Assembly (NCBI GenBank): GCA_037576195.1
Contig: CM075103.1
Location: 3,906,001 to 3,970,000 of the forward strand
From: Phytoseiulus persimilis
Taxonomy: Eukaryota > Arthropoda > Arachnida > Mesostigmata > Phytoseiidae
Direction: 5' to 3'
Length of the DNA stretch: 64,000 nucleotides
The notes under the pieces are model-generated. The model worked only from the letters and a program-made list of their open reading frames with translations, was not told where the DNA came from and did not search any database. A program made the position numbers and the translations under genes. Below are positions 61,727 to 64,000 of the stretch, piece by piece; positions within the stretch are counted from its first letter, which is position 1, and the number at the start of each line of letters is the position of its first letter.

Positions 61727-64000
61727 GCTCGCCCACGTTCATGCGATGCCCCGGCTTGCGGGAAGGCGAGTGTGATTTGTTCAAATGCCTCCACCATTGT
61801 AACCGATTTCCGTGACCGGGCCATCAACCATAATCTAGTCCACCGCGTTTTCGAGGCAGGGGCGAGCCCTCCAGCGCGGAACACGAATCTTCTTCTGGAC
61901 ATCGAGTTCGAGGAGAGGAAATCACATATCCTCCGACGCGGTATGCAGGGGCGAATCGCATTCTGTCGGAATTTAGGCAGGATAAAGTAGCTAAACGACA
62001 GTTTTTCACTTGCAGACACCGGCGGGAAGAAGTTACCCTAAGAAGTTTTCCTCTCCCATTCATTTTACGATATCGTTGCAGTTTTGCACGAAAACCCCAA
62101 ACTCGAAAACGCGGGTTTCGCACAGCTTTCTGCGCTAGACAAGGGCAACGTTTTCAGCGGGGGCGGCGGACTCCGAATTCCCCGAGTCGAGAGCAGACCC
62201 CAGCTGAAAGTTCTGCCACGTGGAGAGAGCTCGGAACCATTAGTATGAGTTTGTTCCGGTGAGAGAGACAGTGGTGATGAGTTATAGAGCGCGTCACCAG
62301 GAGAAATTGGATACTATAATAGGTGGCGCGAAAATGGGCCGGCTCGAGTTTTAACGGCTGAGAGGAAATATCTCGAATCATAATCGTTGAGAGTCGAAAC
62401 ATCCTCGAAAGTTCTGAAGGCGTTAAATTACAGCATTCATCCGACGTTCAAAACGGCGAGACGTCGTACGGAGACGTCAAGGCGGAGTACCCCCGATGTT
62501 AACCTAACGACCGCAGCCCTCCTCTAATGACCGTGGTTCTAATTTGACAAACGATGTCTTAAAGCGACGAAGCATAGCTTTGGACGTCGCATTCTTGAAA
62601 TTGTAAAACTGCCGGCCGTTCTTCGAGCGAATCAACTACAGTGCTTGAGTTTTCCAGCAAGGCGATGGGCGAGGGCGTGCGCTTCCGCGTTCGCATTTTA
62701 GAAAAGTGAGGCTTGTTTCGGAGAACCATCTGGTCGCAGAACCCTCGCCGACCCTCTCGAGGACCGCGCTCTTGTTGAGCTGGCGCGCAACAAGGAAGGT
62801 GTCCTGACGGCCTCGCGAGCTCCTGTTCACGCGGGAGTACGAAAGTTCGCCGCGCTCCTAAAATAAACTCCCTAATTTAAGAGTGATCCGAAAGCGGACT
62901 CATCTGAGCCATTCTCGTGGATCGTGGACTCACGGCAAAGTACTCCGCTAGGGAATTCTCGGGGCAATCCCATGCGGAACGCGAGAAGGACGGAGGTTCC
63001 GGCCATATTGTGGAGCAAAATGCATCCTTGTCTCATCGCACAGGCGACGCGAAGAGTTGCCGAGACTGAGAAAGTTCGGGGAACAGCGCTGAATCGGAAT
63101 GATGTCGCGCGAGTTCACTTGAAGCGGGGGAACGAACTCCAGTAACAATGATTGGACCCGCATCATGCATACGGTTCACGATCCGGCCGCATCAGCCTTC
63201 CCCATCCGGCGCCAATCGCAGATCGGTTGTCCTCTTCCTCCCATCCCACGAAAAAAAAAACGCGCTGTCCACCAGTGCTGGTTCTCGCGGTCACTCCTAA
63301 TAACGGTTCCCACGATGGAACCATCCTCCGTGAAAGCTCCATCGCTACCTGCGGAGAGCATGCGTTCTGCTGTCCCTCGGGGATGGCCACGTGTCGGGCA
63401 TCTTCCTCATCTAGAAACGCTGTTTCGCACTCGCATCAGACTGAACTCGCTAACTACACCAATCCTGCCATCTTTTGATTCAACTGTGGCCAGAACTTCA
63501 GGATCCGCCAGAGGAGCGGGAATGATAGTGCGTAGAAGCTCGCACAATTTCCGATCAGAGAAGAACATCTGATATTCGTGGAATTGAGGGAGCCCAAGAG
63601 AGAGATTAGGGAAAACTGTTCGACAGAACTAACAATTCGATTCTTCGACCAGCGGTCGAATCGAATCAGTCTGGCGGTCGGCGTCTTTCCCCATAATGGA
63701 TGACCATAATGAGCAAGACAATCTGGAACACCACTCATCACGCGCAGAGTCGAATAAGTTTTCTAATGAATACGAAAAGGAAAGTCCGATTCGAATTCCT
63801 CCATCCCAGCCTTCCGATTCCATTCGTTCATCGTAATTTTCGGAAACGACAAGGGGAGACTTTCGGGAGGGGAAGACGAGTGCAAACCTGAGCGAGCTGA
63901 GACTTTCCAGCATTTCGAGTTCCGGACGTTGGAGATCTTCTCGAAATTTCTCAAATGACTGTGACGGAAACGCGCCCAGGTTTTCGGCTTCTTTTCAGAA
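61727..64000. other. unassigned DNA to the window edge
   Basis: No gene is recognised. The longest frames are 135 codons (63165-63572, plus), 109 codons (61690-62019, minus) and 108 codons (63152-63478, plus), and they overlap each other or opposite-strand frames. An A run of about 10 lies near 63250. From 62400 to 62640 no frame reaches 60 codons and I see nothing. Confidence 0.45.

Noticed and set aside
1..64000. CRISPR array, rRNA genes, spliced-leader, U1/U2/U6 snRNA or well-known microRNA sequences
   Set aside because: I looked for their characteristic words on both strands and saw none, though a read by eye can miss diverged copies.

Overview
The window looks like nuclear DNA of a eukaryote, most likely an invertebrate with about 50% GC. 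It has no dense run of long genes, no Shine-Dalgarno-led operons, and no rRNA or tRNA that I can recognise. It does hold short non-autonomous DNA transposons with TA or 8-bp target duplications, microsatellites and G or C homopolymer tracts. I cannot name the species; some mites have this base composition, but that is only a guess.

The longest uninterrupted frames are about 160-230 codons, on both strands and in conflicting frames. That is close to what chance gives at this base composition when alternative starts are counted. Peptides that look convincing often appear in two or three overlapping frames at once, so appearance is not evidence of coding here. I recognised no conserved domain, and only three open frames are listed as candidate coding sequence, all with low confidence.

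Layout: 1-2975, nothing recognised; 2978-3194, first copy of a TA-flanked inverted-repeat element (family 2); 3.2-13.6 kb, unassigned, with several weak plus-strand frames; 13.63-13.73 kb, 27-bp tandem repeat and a CGT microsatellite; 14406-14947, diverged copy of a second TA element (family 1); 15-29 kb, unassigned; 29106-29284, second copy of family 2; 29.3-39.9 kb, unassigned, with a CpG-rich stretch at 36.5-38.2 kb; 39950-40203, decayed hAT-like element; 44263-44297, near-perfect palindrome; 46666-47392, well preserved family 1 element with 132-135 bp terminal inverted repeats and an internal foldback; 47.4-64 kb, unassigned, with two AG/TC microsatellites and a 170-codon frame at 61.2-61.7 kb.

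The best-supported biology is the mobile-element content. Two small families are each present as two copies. Neither carries a transposase frame, so any movement would have used enzymes encoded elsewhere. One family 1 copy contains an inverted duplication of a segment that is single in the other copy. I found no convincing multi-gene system.
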